This document shows positions 33,027-45,746 of a stretch of 64,000 nt of DNA, piece after piece. The DNA comes from Shewanella cyperi (GTDB lineage Bacteria; Pseudomonadota; Gammaproteobacteria; Enterobacterales; Shewanellaceae): NCBI RefSeq assembly GCF_017354985.1, contig NZ_CP071501.1:3635001-3699000 (forward strand), read 5' to 3'. Every line of letters begins with the position of its first letter. Position 1 is the first letter of the stretch. Under the pieces are notes generated by a model. That model saw only the letters and a list, made by a program, of their open reading frames with translations. It did not search any database and was not told the DNA's origin. Position numbers and translations under genes: made by a program.

Positions 33027-33643
33027 TGCTGCAAAGAGAGCTGGCGCTGCTGGCCTGCGGCGCGATTGAACTGGCCTTCAATGGCCTGCTCAAACAAAGC
33101 GGCGCCCAGCTGCGCAGCTACGGCCTCAATGGCAAGGTCATCGCCATTGAACTCAAAGAGTTACCTTTCCCCCTGTACCTGATTTTCGACCAGACTGTGC
33201 TGGTGCTGAGCCGTTATGAGGCCGAGCCCAGCGTCGCGGTCAAAGCCGATTTAGCCTGCCTGTACCAGCTGAGCCGGGGGGCAAATCTGAGTGCCCTTAT
33301 CAAGCAGGACAAACTGGAGCTCGATGGCGATCTGCATGCCTTGCAGGGCTTGAGCCGCCTGATGACAGAGCAGCGTTTTGACTTCGGCGAACCCCTGTCG
33401 CGCTGGATTGGTGATGGTGCCACCCACAGACTGCAATCCGGTCTGGGCCAGCTGGGTCAACAATTGCGCCGCATCACGGGCAAGAGCCTGGACCATATGG
33501 CGCAACTGGCCACGGAAGAGTATCGCCTCGCCCCGCAACGAATTGAATTTATCGCCCAGTGCGATGCCATTGAAGATCTGGCCCGGGATACCGAGGCCCA
33601 GATCCAACGCCTGCAGCATTTGAGGGAACGTTTTTCATTATGA
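33026..33643 (+). CDS. ubiJ: Ubiquinone biosynthesis accessory factor UbiJ
   Basis: 205-aa protein with an N-terminal SCP2 sterol-carrier-like domain (about residues 10-110, [21 protein letters not shown]) and a C-terminal helical/coiled part ([25 protein letters not shown]). In E. coli UbiJ with UbiK organises the soluble Ubi metabolon and binds lipid intermediates. It is identified mainly by the SCP2 fold and by the invariant ubiE-ubiJ-ubiB order. Starts overlapping the ubiE stop and overlaps ubiB by 4 bases. Confidence 0.92.
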   Translation: MLQRELALLACGAIELAFNGLLKQSGAQLRSYGLNGKVIAIELKELPFPLYLIFDQTVLVLSRYEAEPSVAVKADLACLYQLSRGANLSALIKQDKLELDGDLHALQGLSRLMTEQRFDFGEPLSRWIGDGATHRLQSGLGQLGQQLRRITGKSLDHMAQLATEEYRLAPQRIEFIAQCDAIEDLARDTEAQIQRLQHLRERFSL

Positions 33644-35289
33644 CGCTCGCCAGTCTCCGCCGCGGATACCAGGTTGTCCGCACCCTGCTGCATTATGGTT
33701 TGGATGAACTCTTACCCCCCAAGCTGACACCTTGGTATTTCAAGGTGTTACGTCTGTGCCTCTTTTGGATCCGCAACCGTCACAAGGACAAATGCGGTGG
33801 CGAGCGTCTTAAGCTGGCGTTGCAGCAACTGGGCCCCGTATATATCAAGTTTGGCCAGATGCTGTCGACCCGGCGCGATCTGCTCAGTGACAACTGGGCC
33901 GAGCAGCTGACCATGCTGCAGGACAGGGTACCGCCCTTTGACTCGGCCCTGGCCCGTGCCGCCATCGAAAGCGAACTTGGCACCCCCATTGAAAGCCTGT
34001 TTGATGATTTCGACGATGTGCCCCTGGCCTCGGCGTCCATTGCCCAGGTGCATACCGCCAGACTCAAGTCCAACGGGGCCGAGGTGGTACTCAAGGTGCT
34101 CAGACCCGGGGTCGAGCAACAAATCGCCGCCGATCGGCAGCTCATGTTGCAGGTGGCTGCCCGTATAGAAGCCCTGCTCGGCCATGGCAATCGCCTGCGG
34201 CCGGTGGAAGTAGTGCAGGACTATGAGCACACCATACTCGGCGAGCTCAACCTCAAGCTGGAGGCCATGAATGCCGTCCGCTTGCGGAATAACTTCCTCA
34301 ACTCCGACGCCCTGTACATTCCCCTGGTGTATGAAGAGCTGTGCCACCAGCGATTGATGGTGATGGAGCGCATCGACGGCATTCCGGTGGCGGATATCGC
34401 CGCCCTCAAGGCCCAGGGTACCAACTTCAAGCTGCTGGCCGAGCGGGGGGTGGAGCTGTTTTTCACCCAGGTTTTCCGTGACAACTTCTTCCACGCCGAC
34501 ATGCATCCGGGCAATATCTTTGTCAGTCGCGAACACCCGGACAATCCCTTTTACATCGGCCTGGACTGCGGCATCATGGGCAGCCTCAGCGAAGAGGACA
34601 AACGCTATCTGGCGGAAAACTTCCTCGCCTTTTTCAACCGCGACTATCACCGCATAGCCCAACTGTACGTCGAATCGGGTTGGGTGTCGGCGGATACCGA
34701 CATACTGGCGTTCGAGCAGGCGGTAAAGCTGGTGTGCGAACCCATGTTCAACAAGCCGCTTAACGAGATTTCCTTTGGTCATGTGCTGCTGGAACTGTTC
34801 CGCACCGCGCGGCGCTTCGACATAGTGGTGCAACCTCAGCTGGTGCTGCTGGAGAAGACCCTGCTCTATATCGAGGGCCTGGGGCGGCAGCTGTACCCCG
34901 AGCTGGATTTGTGGCAAACCGCCAAGCCCTTCCTGGAAAAGTGGATGACCCAGCAGACGGGCCCCAAGGCAATGTTCAAAAAACTGCAATCCGCGGCGCC
35001 TTACTGGTCTGATAAACTCCCCGAGCTCCCCGAGTTGGTGTATGACAACCTGCGACTGGGCCGCAAGCTGCTGGGCAGCCAACAGCAAATGCTGGACCGC
35101 TACCTGAAACACCAGCAAAAAGCGCATAAAAGCAATTACCTGCTTATCACTTCTGCGGTTTTCTTGATCTGCGGCACAATATTGTTTGACCGAGAGGTTA
35201 CACTGGTGCCCGCCCTGGGGTGTCTGGCAGCCGGTGCGTTGTTGTGGCTTATCGGATGGAGATCCAGGCCAAAGAATCGGAAATTTTAG
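33640..35289 (+). CDS. ubiB: UbiB, atypical ADCK-type kinase of ubiquinone biosynthesis
   Basis: 549-aa membrane-associated protein of the ABC1/ADCK/UbiB atypical kinase family. The KxGQ motif is [13 protein letters not shown]; the A-rich loop is ASIAQVHTA; the catalytic core has [14 protein letters not shown] and LDCGIMGSL. Two C-terminal membrane segments ([19 protein letters not shown] and the [12 protein letters not shown] region) anchor it. It probably has ATPase activity assisting extraction of CoQ intermediates from the membrane. ATGA overlap with ubiJ; 62 bases before tatA. Confidence 0.97.
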   Translation: MTLASLRRGYQVVRTLLHYGLDELLPPKLTPWYFKVLRLCLFWIRNRHKDKCGGERLKLALQQLGPVYIKFGQMLSTRRDLLSDNWAEQLTMLQDRVPPFDSALARAAIESELGTPIESLFDDFDDVPLASASIAQVHTARLKSNGAEVVLKVLRPGVEQQIAADRQLMLQVAARIEALLGHGNRLRPVEVVQDYEHTILGELNLKLEAMNAVRLRNNFLNSDALYIPLVYEELCHQRLMVMERIDGIPVADIAALKAQGTNFKLLAERGVELFFTQVFRDNFFHADMHPGNIFVSREHPDNPFYIGLDCGIMGSLSEEDKRYLAENFLAFFNRDYHRIAQLYVESGWVSADTDILAFEQAVKLVCEPMFNKPLNEISFGHVLLELFRTARRFDIVVQPQLVLLEKTLLYIEGLGRQLYPELDLWQTAKPFLEKWMTQQTGPKAMFKKLQSAAPYWSDKLPELPELVYDNLRLGRKLLGSQQQMLDRYLKHQQKAHKSNYLLITSAVFLICGTILFDREVTLVPALGCLAAGALLWLIGWRSRPKNRKF

Positions 35290-35351
35290 CTAGCACTAAA
35301 TAACCAGAAGTTCATAATAGAACTGACTAATTTGATTGAGAGGAATCCTTC

Positions 35352-35576
35352 ATGGGTGGAATCAGTATCTGGCAATTGCTCATCATAGCCTTAATCGTCA
35401 TCCTGTTGTTTGGCACCAAGAAATTGCGCTCATTGGGCGGCGATCTCGGCGGTGCGGTCAAGGGCTTCAAAAACGCCATGGCCGACGAAGACAAAAAGGC
35501 TCTGGAAGACAGCAGCGCCAAATCGACCCAGACCACTGAAAAGCAGTCTGAAACCGAGAAAAAAGAACAGGTGTAA
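35352..35576 (+). CDS. tatA: Twin-arginine translocase subunit TatA
   Basis: 74-aa pore-forming subunit of the Tat protein export system. N-terminal membrane helix [17 protein letters not shown] is followed by the amphipathic helix after the [14 protein letters not shown] hinge and a charged, disordered tail. GAGGAA precedes the ATG. First of tatABC, with tatB 6 bases downstream. A promoter of its own may lie in 35290-35351, though read-through from ubiB is possible. Confidence 0.96.
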   Translation: MGGISIWQLLIIALIVILLFGTKKLRSLGGDLGGAVKGFKNAMADEDKKALEDSSAKSTQTTEKQSETEKKEQV

Positions 35577-35582
35577 TCCCTT

Positions 35583-35948
35583 ATGTTTGACGGTATCGGC
35601 TTTATGGAGCTGTTGCTCATCGCCATCATAGGTCTGGTGGTGTTGGGCCCGGAGCGCTTGCCTGTGGCTGTGCGCACTGTGACCGGCTGGATCAGGGCCA
35701 TGAAACGCATGGCCAACTCGGTCAAAGATGAGCTGGAACAGGAACTGAAAATCGAGCAGTTGCATGCAGACCTCAAAAAGGCCGAAGCCCGGGGTCTGAA
35801 CAACCTGTCTCCGGAATTGCAGGAGTCCATTGACCAGCTGAAACAGGCCGCCGAATCGGTTAACCGTCCCTATCAGGTGAAAACGCCGGAATCCCAAGCC
35901 GACAGCGTGGCCGCAGGGCAGGAAAAACCGCCCCACACCAACGGATAA
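35583..35948 (+). CDS. tatB: Sec-independent translocase protein TatB
   Basis: 121-aa TatB with N-terminal helix [27 protein letters not shown], containing the conserved Glu8-like residue and the GPERLP turn specific to TatB. The long amphipathic and charged helix ([22 protein letters not shown]) then binds TatC and substrate. It is 6 bases after tatA and 3 before tatC. Confidence 0.96.
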   Translation: MFDGIGFMELLLIAIIGLVVLGPERLPVAVRTVTGWIRAMKRMANSVKDELEQELKIEQLHADLKKAEARGLNNLSPELQESIDQLKQAAESVNRPYQVKTPESQADSVAAGQEKPPHTNG

Positions 35949-35951
35949 TTC

Positions 35952-36695
35952 ATGTCGTCACACCAACAACCGCTGATCAGTCATCTGCTGGAGCTGCGCA
36001 ATGTATTGCTGAAGTGCATCGCCAGCGTGATGCTGCTGTTCGTGGCCCTGGTCTACTGGGCCAATGATATTTACCACTACATGGCCATTCCGCTGATGCA
36101 ATCCTTGCCCGAGTCCGGGACCATGATTGCCACCGACGTAGCGGCCCCGTTCTTTGCCCCGTTTAAATTGACCCTGGTATTGGGCTTTTTCCTGGCCGTA
36201 CCTTATGTGCTGTATCAAATCTGGTCCTTTGTGGCTCCTGGACTGTACAAGCACGAAAAACGTCTGGTGGTCCCTTTGCTGGTCAGCAGTACCCTGCTGT
36301 TCTATATGGGCATTGCCTTCGCCTACTACGTGGTGTTTCCCGTGGTATTCGGCTTCTTCACCAGCGTGGCCCCCGAGGGCGTGCAGGTGGCGACCGACAT
36401 CAGCAGCTATCTCGACTTTATCCTCAAGCTGTTTTTCGCCTTCGGCCTCGCCTTTGAAATCCCTGTCGCCGTGGTGCTGCTGTGTTGGGCTGGAGTAACC
36501 TCGCCGGAAGACCTCAGGGCCAAGCGTCCCTATATAGTAGTTGCAGCCTTTGTTATCGGTATGCTGTTGACTCCTCCGGATGTGATCTCCCAAACCATGC
36601 TGGCGGTTCCCATGCTGTTACTGTTTGAGGGCGGATTGCTTGCCGCCAGGTTTTACAGTAAAAAGGACGACCAGGAGCCCGAAGACGAGGCTTAA
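35952..36695 (+). CDS. tatC: Sec-independent translocase protein TatC
   Basis: 247-aa polytopic protein that recognises twin-arginine signal peptides. Six hydrophobic segments are present; the conserved N-terminal [14 protein letters not shown] region, the F-A-P-G-L motif ([13 protein letters not shown]) with its conserved Glu, and the ILTPPDV-like [12 protein letters not shown] in the penultimate loop match the family. Last of tatABC. It is followed by a secreted hypothetical gene 72 bases on. Confidence 0.97.
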   Translation: MSSHQQPLISHLLELRNVLLKCIASVMLLFVALVYWANDIYHYMAIPLMQSLPESGTMIATDVAAPFFAPFKLTLVLGFFLAVPYVLYQIWSFVAPGLYKHEKRLVVPLLVSSTLLFYMGIAFAYYVVFPVVFGFFTSVAPEGVQVATDISSYLDFILKLFFAFGLAFEIPVAVVLLCWAGVTSPEDLRAKRPYIVVAAFVIGMLLTPPDVISQTMLAVPMLLLFEGGLLAARFYSKKDDQEPEDEA

Positions 36696-36767
36696 TTCAT
36701 CGGCCACCTAAGCCGTGGCCTGTGCATACACTCTGGTCAATCCGTATATAACAACAAGGAACTACAG

Positions 36768-37250
36768 ATGCGCCCCATTTGGATATTTGCCGCAGCCGCT
36801 TTCAGTATGCAAGCCCATGCCGGTTTGGAGCAGCAATTGGGCCAATGCGCCACCATCCAGGACAAACTCGAGCGCCTTATCTGCTACGACAAGCTGGCGG
36901 CTGACGTTGGCAAGGGCACGGTAACAGCCGAGACGACCAAGACCATCCCAGCGGCCACCGCAACTATTCCCGCACAAGTTGCAATCAGTCCAGAAGCCAG
37001 TTTCGGTGCACGTAAGAAGGCAAAAGATGAGGTTGAAAAAATCTACCTGGAAGTGGCTGTCATAGACAAAGACAAACTGGGCTCATTAAAAATTGAATTT
37101 ACCAATGGCCAGGTTTGGAAACAGATAGAAGATAAAAAGTTCCGCCTGTCCGTCGGCGAGAAAGTGTTTATAGAGAAGGCCGCCTTGGGCTCATTTCTTT
37201 TGGGAAGTGATGATCGCAATGCCACCATCAGGGTCAAACGCCTGAAGTAA
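36768..37250 (+). CDS. Small exported hypothetical protein between tatC and tatD
   Basis: 160-aa protein with a signal peptide (MRPIWIFAAAAFSMQAHA). The N-terminal mature part GLEQQLGQCATIQDKLERLICYDKLAAD follows the C-x(10)-R-L-x-CYD-x-LA pattern found at the start of many periplasmic proteins. An Ala/Thr-rich linker (about 55-80) and a small C-terminal beta domain (KIEFTNGQVWKQIEDKKFRLSVGEKVFIEKAALGSFLL) follow, the latter with a typical TVxLxNGQxW pattern. It is 2 bases upstream of tatD and probably cotranscribed. Role unknown. Confidence 0.72.
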   Translation: MRPIWIFAAAAFSMQAHAGLEQQLGQCATIQDKLERLICYDKLAADVGKGTVTAETTKTIPAATATIPAQVAISPEASFGARKKAKDEVEKIYLEVAVIDKDKLGSLKIEFTNGQVWKQIEDKKFRLSVGEKVFIEKAALGSFLLGSDDRNATIRVKRLK

Positions 37251-37252
37251 AC

Positions 37253-38048
37253 ATGAGCTTATATCTGGATGTGGCCGTCAATCTCCTGGGCAGCAGCCTG
37301 GAACCAGACTTGGTCTCTGTGATAACAGAGGCCGAAGCCGAAGGTGTATCCCCGCTATTGGTGATTGGCAGCACACTCGATGAAAGCGAAGCCGCTATCC
37401 AGACCTGCGCCTTATACCCTGGCAAACTCTATTGTACCGCCGGGGTCCATCCCCACCACGCCAATCAATGGAATATCCAGTCCGAAAATAGGCTGCGACA
37501 GCTAACCCAAGCCCCCCAGGTGGTCGCCGTTGGCGAAGCCGGGCTCGATTACAATCGGGATTTTTCGCCCAGAGCCGACCAACGCCGGGCATTCGAGGCC
37601 CAGCTGGCTCTGGCAGCAGAACTGGGTAAACCTGTTTTGCTGCACCAGCGCGACGCCCATTCGGACTTTATTGCCATTCTCAGCCAATATCGCAGTGCCT
37701 TGCCCGGCGCCCTGTTGCATTGCTTCACCGGCAACCGCGCTGAGTTGCAGGACTGCCTGGCGCTGGATTTACACCTGGGGATCACCGGCTGGATCTGTGA
37801 TGAACGCCGGGGCCAGGAACTGGCGGAACTGGTCAAAGACATACCGGCAAACCGCCTGTTGCTGGAAACTGATAGCCCTTACCTGCTGCCGCGCTCCATG
37901 CGTCCCAAACCTAAATCCGGCAAGAACCTGCCCAAATACCTGCCCTATATTGCGGCCGAAGTTGCCAGGTTGCGCGGCGAATCCGAAACCGAACTGGCCG
38001 CAAATTGTTACCGCAACAGCCTCGCCTTCTTTAATTTGGAGGCCGGCC

Positions 38049-38056
<8 letters not shown>
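37253..38056 (+). CDS. tatD: TatD-family metal-dependent hydrolase / 3'-5' exonuclease
   Basis: 267-aa TIM-barrel metallohydrolase of the TatD family. Metal-ligand and family motifs: AGVHPHHANQW, VGEAGLDYNRDFSP, KPVLLHQRDAHSDF, HCFTGNRAEL and LLETDSPYLLPR. E. coli TatD is a magnesium-dependent DNase and RNase involved in quality control and is not needed for translocation. Normally the first metal motif is D-x-H or N-x-H near the N-terminus; here the protein starts YLDVAVNLLG, so the early His of DSHCHL is missing. The C-terminal motifs are complete. It overlaps the following diguanylate cyclase gene by 8 bases. Confidence 0.9.
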
Positions 38057-40945
<2,889 letters not shown>

Positions 40946-40967
40946 GAGCAAGCGCTTCAGCCAAGAG

Positions 40968-40992
40968 AAAGCCACCTCGGGTGGCTTTTTTA
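40968..40992 (+). terminator. Terminator after hemB
   Basis: GCCACC (40971-40976) / GGTGGC (40980-40985) preceded by GAAA and followed by TTTTTTAAT. Confidence 0.9.
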
Positions 40993-41078
40993 ATGGCACC
41001 ACTTCGCACGGCATCCCGATTGGGGCACAATGCCGGACAAAGGGCCGCCATGGCCGCGATGACATTGGAGGAACCAAG

Positions 41079-41477
41079 ATGTTAACAGGTCAACTGGACT
41101 CGGCCACTTTGCTGGCACAGGAAGACTATCAGGCCAGCTATCAGGACTATGAGCCCGATGCCGCCGGGCTGGCACCTTTGCAACAGGTGACCGAGCCCAC
41201 CGAGCTGCTGGTGATTCAGGGCACTTGGTGTCCCGATTGCGTTCGTGAAGTGCCGCGCCTTATTCGTATTGCCGAGCAACTCAATGGCACAGTGTTCAAG
41301 CTGAGCCACATAGGCGTCGACAGGGACAAAACCGATCCCGCGGGCTTGGCCGGTCGCTACGATTTCAATCGCATTCCGACTATCCTGGTACTGCGCCAGG
41401 GCGTGGAACTGGGCCGGATAGTGGAACGGCCACAAACGTCACTGGAGCAGGACCTGGTTGACATTCTCGGCCTTTGA
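41079..41477 (+). CDS. Thioredoxin-fold protein with CPDC motif
   Basis: 132-aa cytoplasmic thioredoxin-like protein. The redox motif is GTWCPDCVREVPRL (CxxC), and the cis-Pro loop is FNRIPTILVL. GGAGGAACC lies ahead of the ATG at 41079; the longer open frame begins inside hemB and is ignored. The N-terminal extension (LDSATLLAQEDYQASYQDYEPD) resembles the YbbN-free thioredoxin-like family common in Shewanella and Vibrio. The specific partner is unknown. Confidence 0.82.
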   Translation: MLTGQLDSATLLAQEDYQASYQDYEPDAAGLAPLQQVTEPTELLVIQGTWCPDCVREVPRLIRIAEQLNGTVFKLSHIGVDRDKTDPAGLAGRYDFNRIPTILVLRQGVELGRIVERPQTSLEQDLVDILGL

Positions 41478-41496
41478 CTGAAGGTTGATCCCCATA

Positions 41497-41530
41497 AAAA
41501 AGGCCGGCAATTGCCGGCCTTTGATTTTTC
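41497..41530. terminator. Bidirectional terminator between thioredoxin-like gene and TonB receptor
   Basis: A perfect 20-base palindrome at 41501-41520 built on GGCCGGCAATTGCCGGCC, preceded by an A run and followed by a T-rich run, serving both converging genes. Confidence 0.88.
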
Positions 41531-41537
41531 CCTTGCC

Positions 41538-44500
41538 CTAGAACTCGTAGCGGGCAATCAGCGACAGGTAGCGGGCCTCCTGACGTCCGGTCACCATGCC
41601 ATAGTCAGGGTTCAGCTCCAGGCCGTTTGGTGTTGGGTTATCTTCTCCGGCATAGCGGCTGCGCTCCTCATTGATGTCGGTGGCCGCATCGCTGTTGAGC
41701 AGGTTGTAAACCGTCCCCTTGAGGGTCAGATCGCCACCAAACAGCTCGGTCCTGTAGCTCAGCGACAGATCCACACTGGTCACCCAAGGCAGGGTGCCAA
41801 CACTGCCACGAGGGACCGGGTTACTATTTTCATCATAGTGTGATGCCTGATCGTAGTATTGGCTGATACAGTCTTCCCACGGGCTGCCGGGAGCACAGCT
41901 GTCAACGCCTTCCGGGTGCTGGGAGAAGTAGTTCTGGGGTCTGCCAGAGGTCGCCCTTGCCACCAGTCCCAGGGTCAAGGCATCGGTCAACTGATAGGCA
42001 CCGCTGACCTTGAAGGCATGACGGTGATCGTTCGGCAGGTTGCCATAGCCGTGATCCATCAGATCCGCATAGTCATAGGAGGTGGTCCAGCCCGGATCCG
42101 CCTGATCATTGTCCGTCTTCACCAGGCCCTCAGTGTTGCCATAGCTGTGGGACCAGGTATAGGAGCTGTTGATGGTCAAATCTTCGTTGACCCGGCCATC
42201 CAGGGTGAACTCCATAGCCAGGTAACGGCGCGAGGCCTTGGGCAGCTGCAACTCATCCTGACTCAAGGTGACATTGTCTACCTGACCATCACCGTCGAAA
42301 TCATAGGACAGGGCAATAGCCTCACCCGGGTTGTTGAGCACATAGTAGGAGCCCTGCCCCACGTTGTCTTCGATACCCAGCTCCGCCAGTTTTTTCGCCA
42401 GCACAGGGCCCACATCCGTGTCCTCCAGACTGCGGCCCAGATCGCGGTAGATAAAACGCACACCGCCGGTCATGCTGTCGAACAGCTCCTGCTGATAGCC
42501 CAGGGTAAACTCATCGCTGTACATGGGCTTAAGGTTGGACGAGGCGATCAATCCCGGCTCGGTAATGCCGCGCTGGCGCCAATAGCGCTCCCTCAGCATG
42601 GCGCCGCGGCTGGGTGAACCATCGGCCAGCAGCACCGGCTGTCCATCGGCGTCGAGCTGATCGAGCTCGAAGTACTCAAACCACTCGATGGAAGAAGAGC
42701 CCTGGGTAATGTTCATATTGGCCGACACGGGCTGGAAATAGCGGCCATAGCTGGCAAACAGTTTGGCACTGCCATCTCCGTGCAGATCGTAAACCGCCTG
42801 AACTCGGGGAGCTATCTGATTATCGATGGACACATAGGCACGACCATCGGAAACGGTATTTTCAAAGCCGCTGTAGCGCAGCCCCAAATTCAGCACCAAT
42901 TGGTCTGTAACCTGCCAGGAATCGCTGGCATAGAAAGCCAGCGAGCTGACCTCGGAATCCGTGTAGCGGGTCCGGACCCGGCGCTCGATGTAATCCTCAC
43001 CGTTGGCCGCTCCGGAAACACTGTTGGCTCCTGCGGTTTTCACCGACCACCAGCCCTGAGCATCGCCGATACCATTTTGCGCCGAGGTATAGTCCACCAA
43101 CACCTTGGTGTAATCAATGCCGAACTGCAACGAGTGCTCTTCCAGATCCCAGTTGAAGTCTATCCGGGCCTGATCCCGGGTAAATTCCTGCTCCGAGATT
43201 GAATGATCCGAGTGCTGACTCAGGTATTCGCCATTGCGATTGTCATACACAGATGGATTGGCCGAAGCCACCACATTGTCTATGTTCTCCTGGGTGCGAC
43301 CGACCACGGCCGATACCGAAAAGTTATCGCTGAAGTAGCCGTTATAGTTGATGCTGTAGACCTTGCCGCCATCCCGGCCAGGCGCCTTGGCGCCTATGGG
43401 CGCGCCAACGCTATTGCTCTCAAAATCATAGGCAAGTGTTTGTTTGTCATAGGTGCGTTTGTTATTGAGCGCCGACAGGCCGATGGAGTGATCCTGGGAA
43501 ATATACCAATCCAACTTGGCAAACCAGCGGTCTTCCTGCCTGTCCCTGTGACCCGCTGTCGTCTGACCGGCCCAGTCGCTGTCATCACGGCGGGGATTGA
43601 ACAGGCCGTAATAAAACAGTTTGTCCTCAACAATGGCGCCACTGGCCCACAGCTGCAGTTCACGGAAATCGTAACTGTCCTGACGGGTATTGGTGCTGAC
43701 TATGCCGTCACTGTTGAAAATCGAGTCATGATTGGCCCGCATACTGTCGGGATCCCAGCGCACCTGGGTACCGAATTTGAACTCATTCTCACCGGATTTG
43801 GATACCGCATTGACTATGCCCCCCATGGCACCACCAAACTCGGGACTGACGGCACCTGTCATCACCTGGGTCTGGGAAATCGCTTCCCATGGCAAGGCGA
43901 TTGAGCCCAAACCGGTCCTGATGCTGGTCACATTCATACCGTTGAAATAATAGCCATTTTCAGCAGATGAGGCCCCGCCGAAACTGGACGCCCCCTTAAA
44001 AGATGAGCCACCCGGTGCCGCAGTACCCGGTGCCAGCAGGGCAATGCTTTCAAAGCCCGAGTTAACCGGCATGGTTTGCAAATCTTCCTGGCTGAATGAC
44101 ACGCCAGAGGTAGAAGAGGCCATGTCCACCCGGCGGATGACGCTGCCGGTCACTGCGATGCGCTCCATATTGGCACCTGATGCCAGCAGTTGGCCATCCA
44201 GGATTAATGCCTGGCCTATGACCACCTGCACGGATGCTTCATGGGACGCTTCAAAGCCATCCTTGCTGATCTCAATGTCATACTCACCCACGGGCACGTT
44301 ACGCAGCAGATACTCGCCCTTGTCATTGGTGCTTATCTTGTAAACCAAGCCCTTGGTTTTGTGCCTGAGTGTAATGGTGGCATCGGCAATGGCGGCACCA
44401 TTGCCACTGACCACCTGGCCCTTGACGATACTGGAGCCATCAACCGCCATGGCCTGGGGGACCGCCAACAACAGTGCCGAGCTGACGGCAATCGCCGCCA

Positions 44501-44546
44501 GTGATTTGCGAGCCCCGATTAAGGCTCTATTGCTTGTTTCCAACAT
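41538..44546 (-). CDS. Oar-like TonB-dependent outer-membrane receptor
   Basis: 1002-aa receptor. Long signal peptide ending LLLAVPQAMA, then an N-terminal carboxypeptidase-regulatory-like (Ig-like) domain (about residues 38-120, KGQVVSGNGAAIADATITLRH...LRNVPVGEYDIEISKDGF), then plug and beta-barrel domains and a C-terminal aromatic strand (LSLIARYEF). Plug ends IVNAVSKSGENEFKF, typical of Oar/Sus-like TonB proteins. Ligands of such Shewanella receptors are often peptides or polymers, but none can be named. Upstream (44547-44700) is AT-rich with a palindromic ATTGTATACAT near 44646-44656 that may be an operator. Confidence 0.9.
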   Translation of the reverse strand: MLETSNRALIGARKSLAAIAVSSALLLAVPQAMAVDGSSIVKGQVVSGNGAAIADATITLRHKTKGLVYKISTNDKGEYLLRNVPVGEYDIEISKDGFEASHEASVQVVIGQALILDGQLLASGANMERIAVTGSVIRRVDMASSTSGVSFSQEDLQTMPVNSGFESIALLAPGTAAPGGSSFKGASSFGGASSAENGYYFNGMNVTSIRTGLGSIALPWEAISQTQVMTGAVSPEFGGAMGGIVNAVSKSGENEFKFGTQVRWDPDSMRANHDSIFNSDGIVSTNTRQDSYDFRELQLWASGAIVEDKLFYYGLFNPRRDDSDWAGQTTAGHRDRQEDRWFAKLDWYISQDHSIGLSALNNKRTYDKQTLAYDFESNSVGAPIGAKAPGRDGGKVYSINYNGYFSDNFSVSAVVGRTQENIDNVVASANPSVYDNRNGEYLSQHSDHSISEQEFTRDQARIDFNWDLEEHSLQFGIDYTKVLVDYTSAQNGIGDAQGWWSVKTAGANSVSGAANGEDYIERRVRTRYTDSEVSSLAFYASDSWQVTDQLVLNLGLRYSGFENTVSDGRAYVSIDNQIAPRVQAVYDLHGDGSAKLFASYGRYFQPVSANMNITQGSSSIEWFEYFELDQLDADGQPVLLADGSPSRGAMLRERYWRQRGITEPGLIASSNLKPMYSDEFTLGYQQELFDSMTGGVRFIYRDLGRSLEDTDVGPVLAKKLAELGIEDNVGQGSYYVLNNPGEAIALSYDFDGDGQVDNVTLSQDELQLPKASRRYLAMEFTLDGRVNEDLTINSSYTWSHSYGNTEGLVKTDNDQADPGWTTSYDYADLMDHGYGNLPNDHRHAFKVSGAYQLTDALTLGLVARATSGRPQNYFSQHPEGVDSCAPGSPWEDCISQYYDQASHYDENSNPVPRGSVGTLPWVTSVDLSLSYRTELFGGDLTLKGTVYNLLNSDAATDINEERSRYAGEDNPTPNGLELNPDYGMVTGRQEARYLSLIARYEF

Positions 44547-44825
44547 GGTTAAGATTCCTCATCCCTTTCCTGAGTGTCGCTTTCGGCCTGTTGTGATACG
44601 GGTACTTTTTGACCGAAAGTCGCAGAACCTTAACAGCTATTACATATTGTATACATTATTTATTATGCACGAATTATTTGGTTTGATGGGAATCAAAACA
44701 AAATTCTCCGTAAGATCAGCGCGTTAGAAGCAAGATGAAATTTATTTATGATGGCTGCCGCCGCACAAGCAGGAGCAGGCTTGTGGACATAGGGAAGCGT
44801 TCAGGAGGAATACGACCGACAGCTG

Positions 44826-45746
44826 CTAGTGCGCAACGGCCTGGCGTGACAGTTCCAGCAGCACACCTTCACGCAGGGCGCCACCGGAAAGGGATAATTG
44901 CTCTATACCGAGCAGGCGGAACAGGGCCACCAATATGGCGACACCGGCGGCAAAGGTGGGCGCGCGCTCGGGACAGAGGCCATTGATACCACTGAGGCCG
45001 GCATCGGGTGCAGCAAGAATTTCCTGCTGCAGCGCCAGCAGCACAGGCAAGGTGATCAGGGCTGATTCCTGCCTGTGTTCCAACAACTCGACCACGGACT
45101 GGACTGTACCCGAGGCACCCACGGCACAATGCCAACCCAAGCGCCTGAGGGTCGCACCATCCTCACCGAGTGCGGCTTCGACAGCCCTGTGGGCATCGTC
45201 AAAATCCAGCTGCTGTAACGGCAAAGAAGAGAAATACGCTTGTTGATAGGTCACGCAGCCTATGGGAAGGCTGGTTTTGAACAGCAGCTTGTCGCCATCA
45301 CCGACGATAAACTCGGTACTGGCACCACCAATATCGATCACCAGTCGTCGCCCCTGGCCCGACGTGGTGGCAACCATGCCACGGTAGATAAGTTCTGCCT
45401 CGCGCATGCCACAGATAACGTCTATGGGATGTCCGAGTATGGGCAAGGCCCGGGCCTTGAAGATCTCGGCATTGGCAATGGTGCGCAAGGTGGCAGTAGC
45501 CACCACGGCAACCCGGTCGCCGGCAATGGCGTGGTCTTTCAGCATTTGGGCAAACATGGCCAAACAGTCGAGTCCGCGAGCCATCACCTCTTCGCTGAGC
45601 ATACCATCACAGCCAATGCCCTCGGCCAACCGCACCTTACGCTTGTATTTCGCCAATACCCTGGGCTGACCGGCTACTGTGGTAGCAACCAGCATGTTAA
45701 AGCTGTTGGAGCCCAGGGTAATGGCGGCGTAAAGATCTTGCATCAA
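44826..45746 (-). CDS. gppA: Short Ppx/GppA-family phosphatase
   Basis: 306-aa exopolyphosphatase/pppGpp phosphatase-family protein, an actin/ASKHA-fold enzyme. P-loops are [13 protein letters not shown] and [20 protein letters not shown] ([18 protein letters not shown]). Family members act on polyphosphate and/or pppGpp. It is only about 300 aa, against roughly 500 in E. coli GppA/Ppx, so it lacks the C-terminal HD-like domains, as in many single-domain homologues. It overlaps rhlB by 4 bases and is likely translated after it. Confidence 0.88.
   Translation of the reverse strand: MMQDLYAAITLGSNSFNMLVATTVAGQPRVLAKYKRKVRLAEGIGCDGMLSEEVMARGLDCLAMFAQMLKDHAIAGDRVAVVATATLRTIANAEIFKARALPILGHPIDVICGMREAELIYRGMVATTSGQGRRLVIDIGGASTEFIVGDGDKLLFKTSLPIGCVTYQQAYFSSLPLQQLDFDDAHRAVEAALGEDGATLRRLGWHCAVGASGTVQSVVELLEHRQESALITLPVLLALQQEILAAPDAGLSGINGLCPERAPTFAAGVAILVALFRLLGIEQLSLSGGALREGVLLELSRQAVAH

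Noticed and set aside
44646..44656. Palindrome ATTGTATACAT as a named regulator operator
   Set aside because: It is a plausible operator upstream of the Oar-like receptor, but too short and AT-rich to assign to any regulator family.
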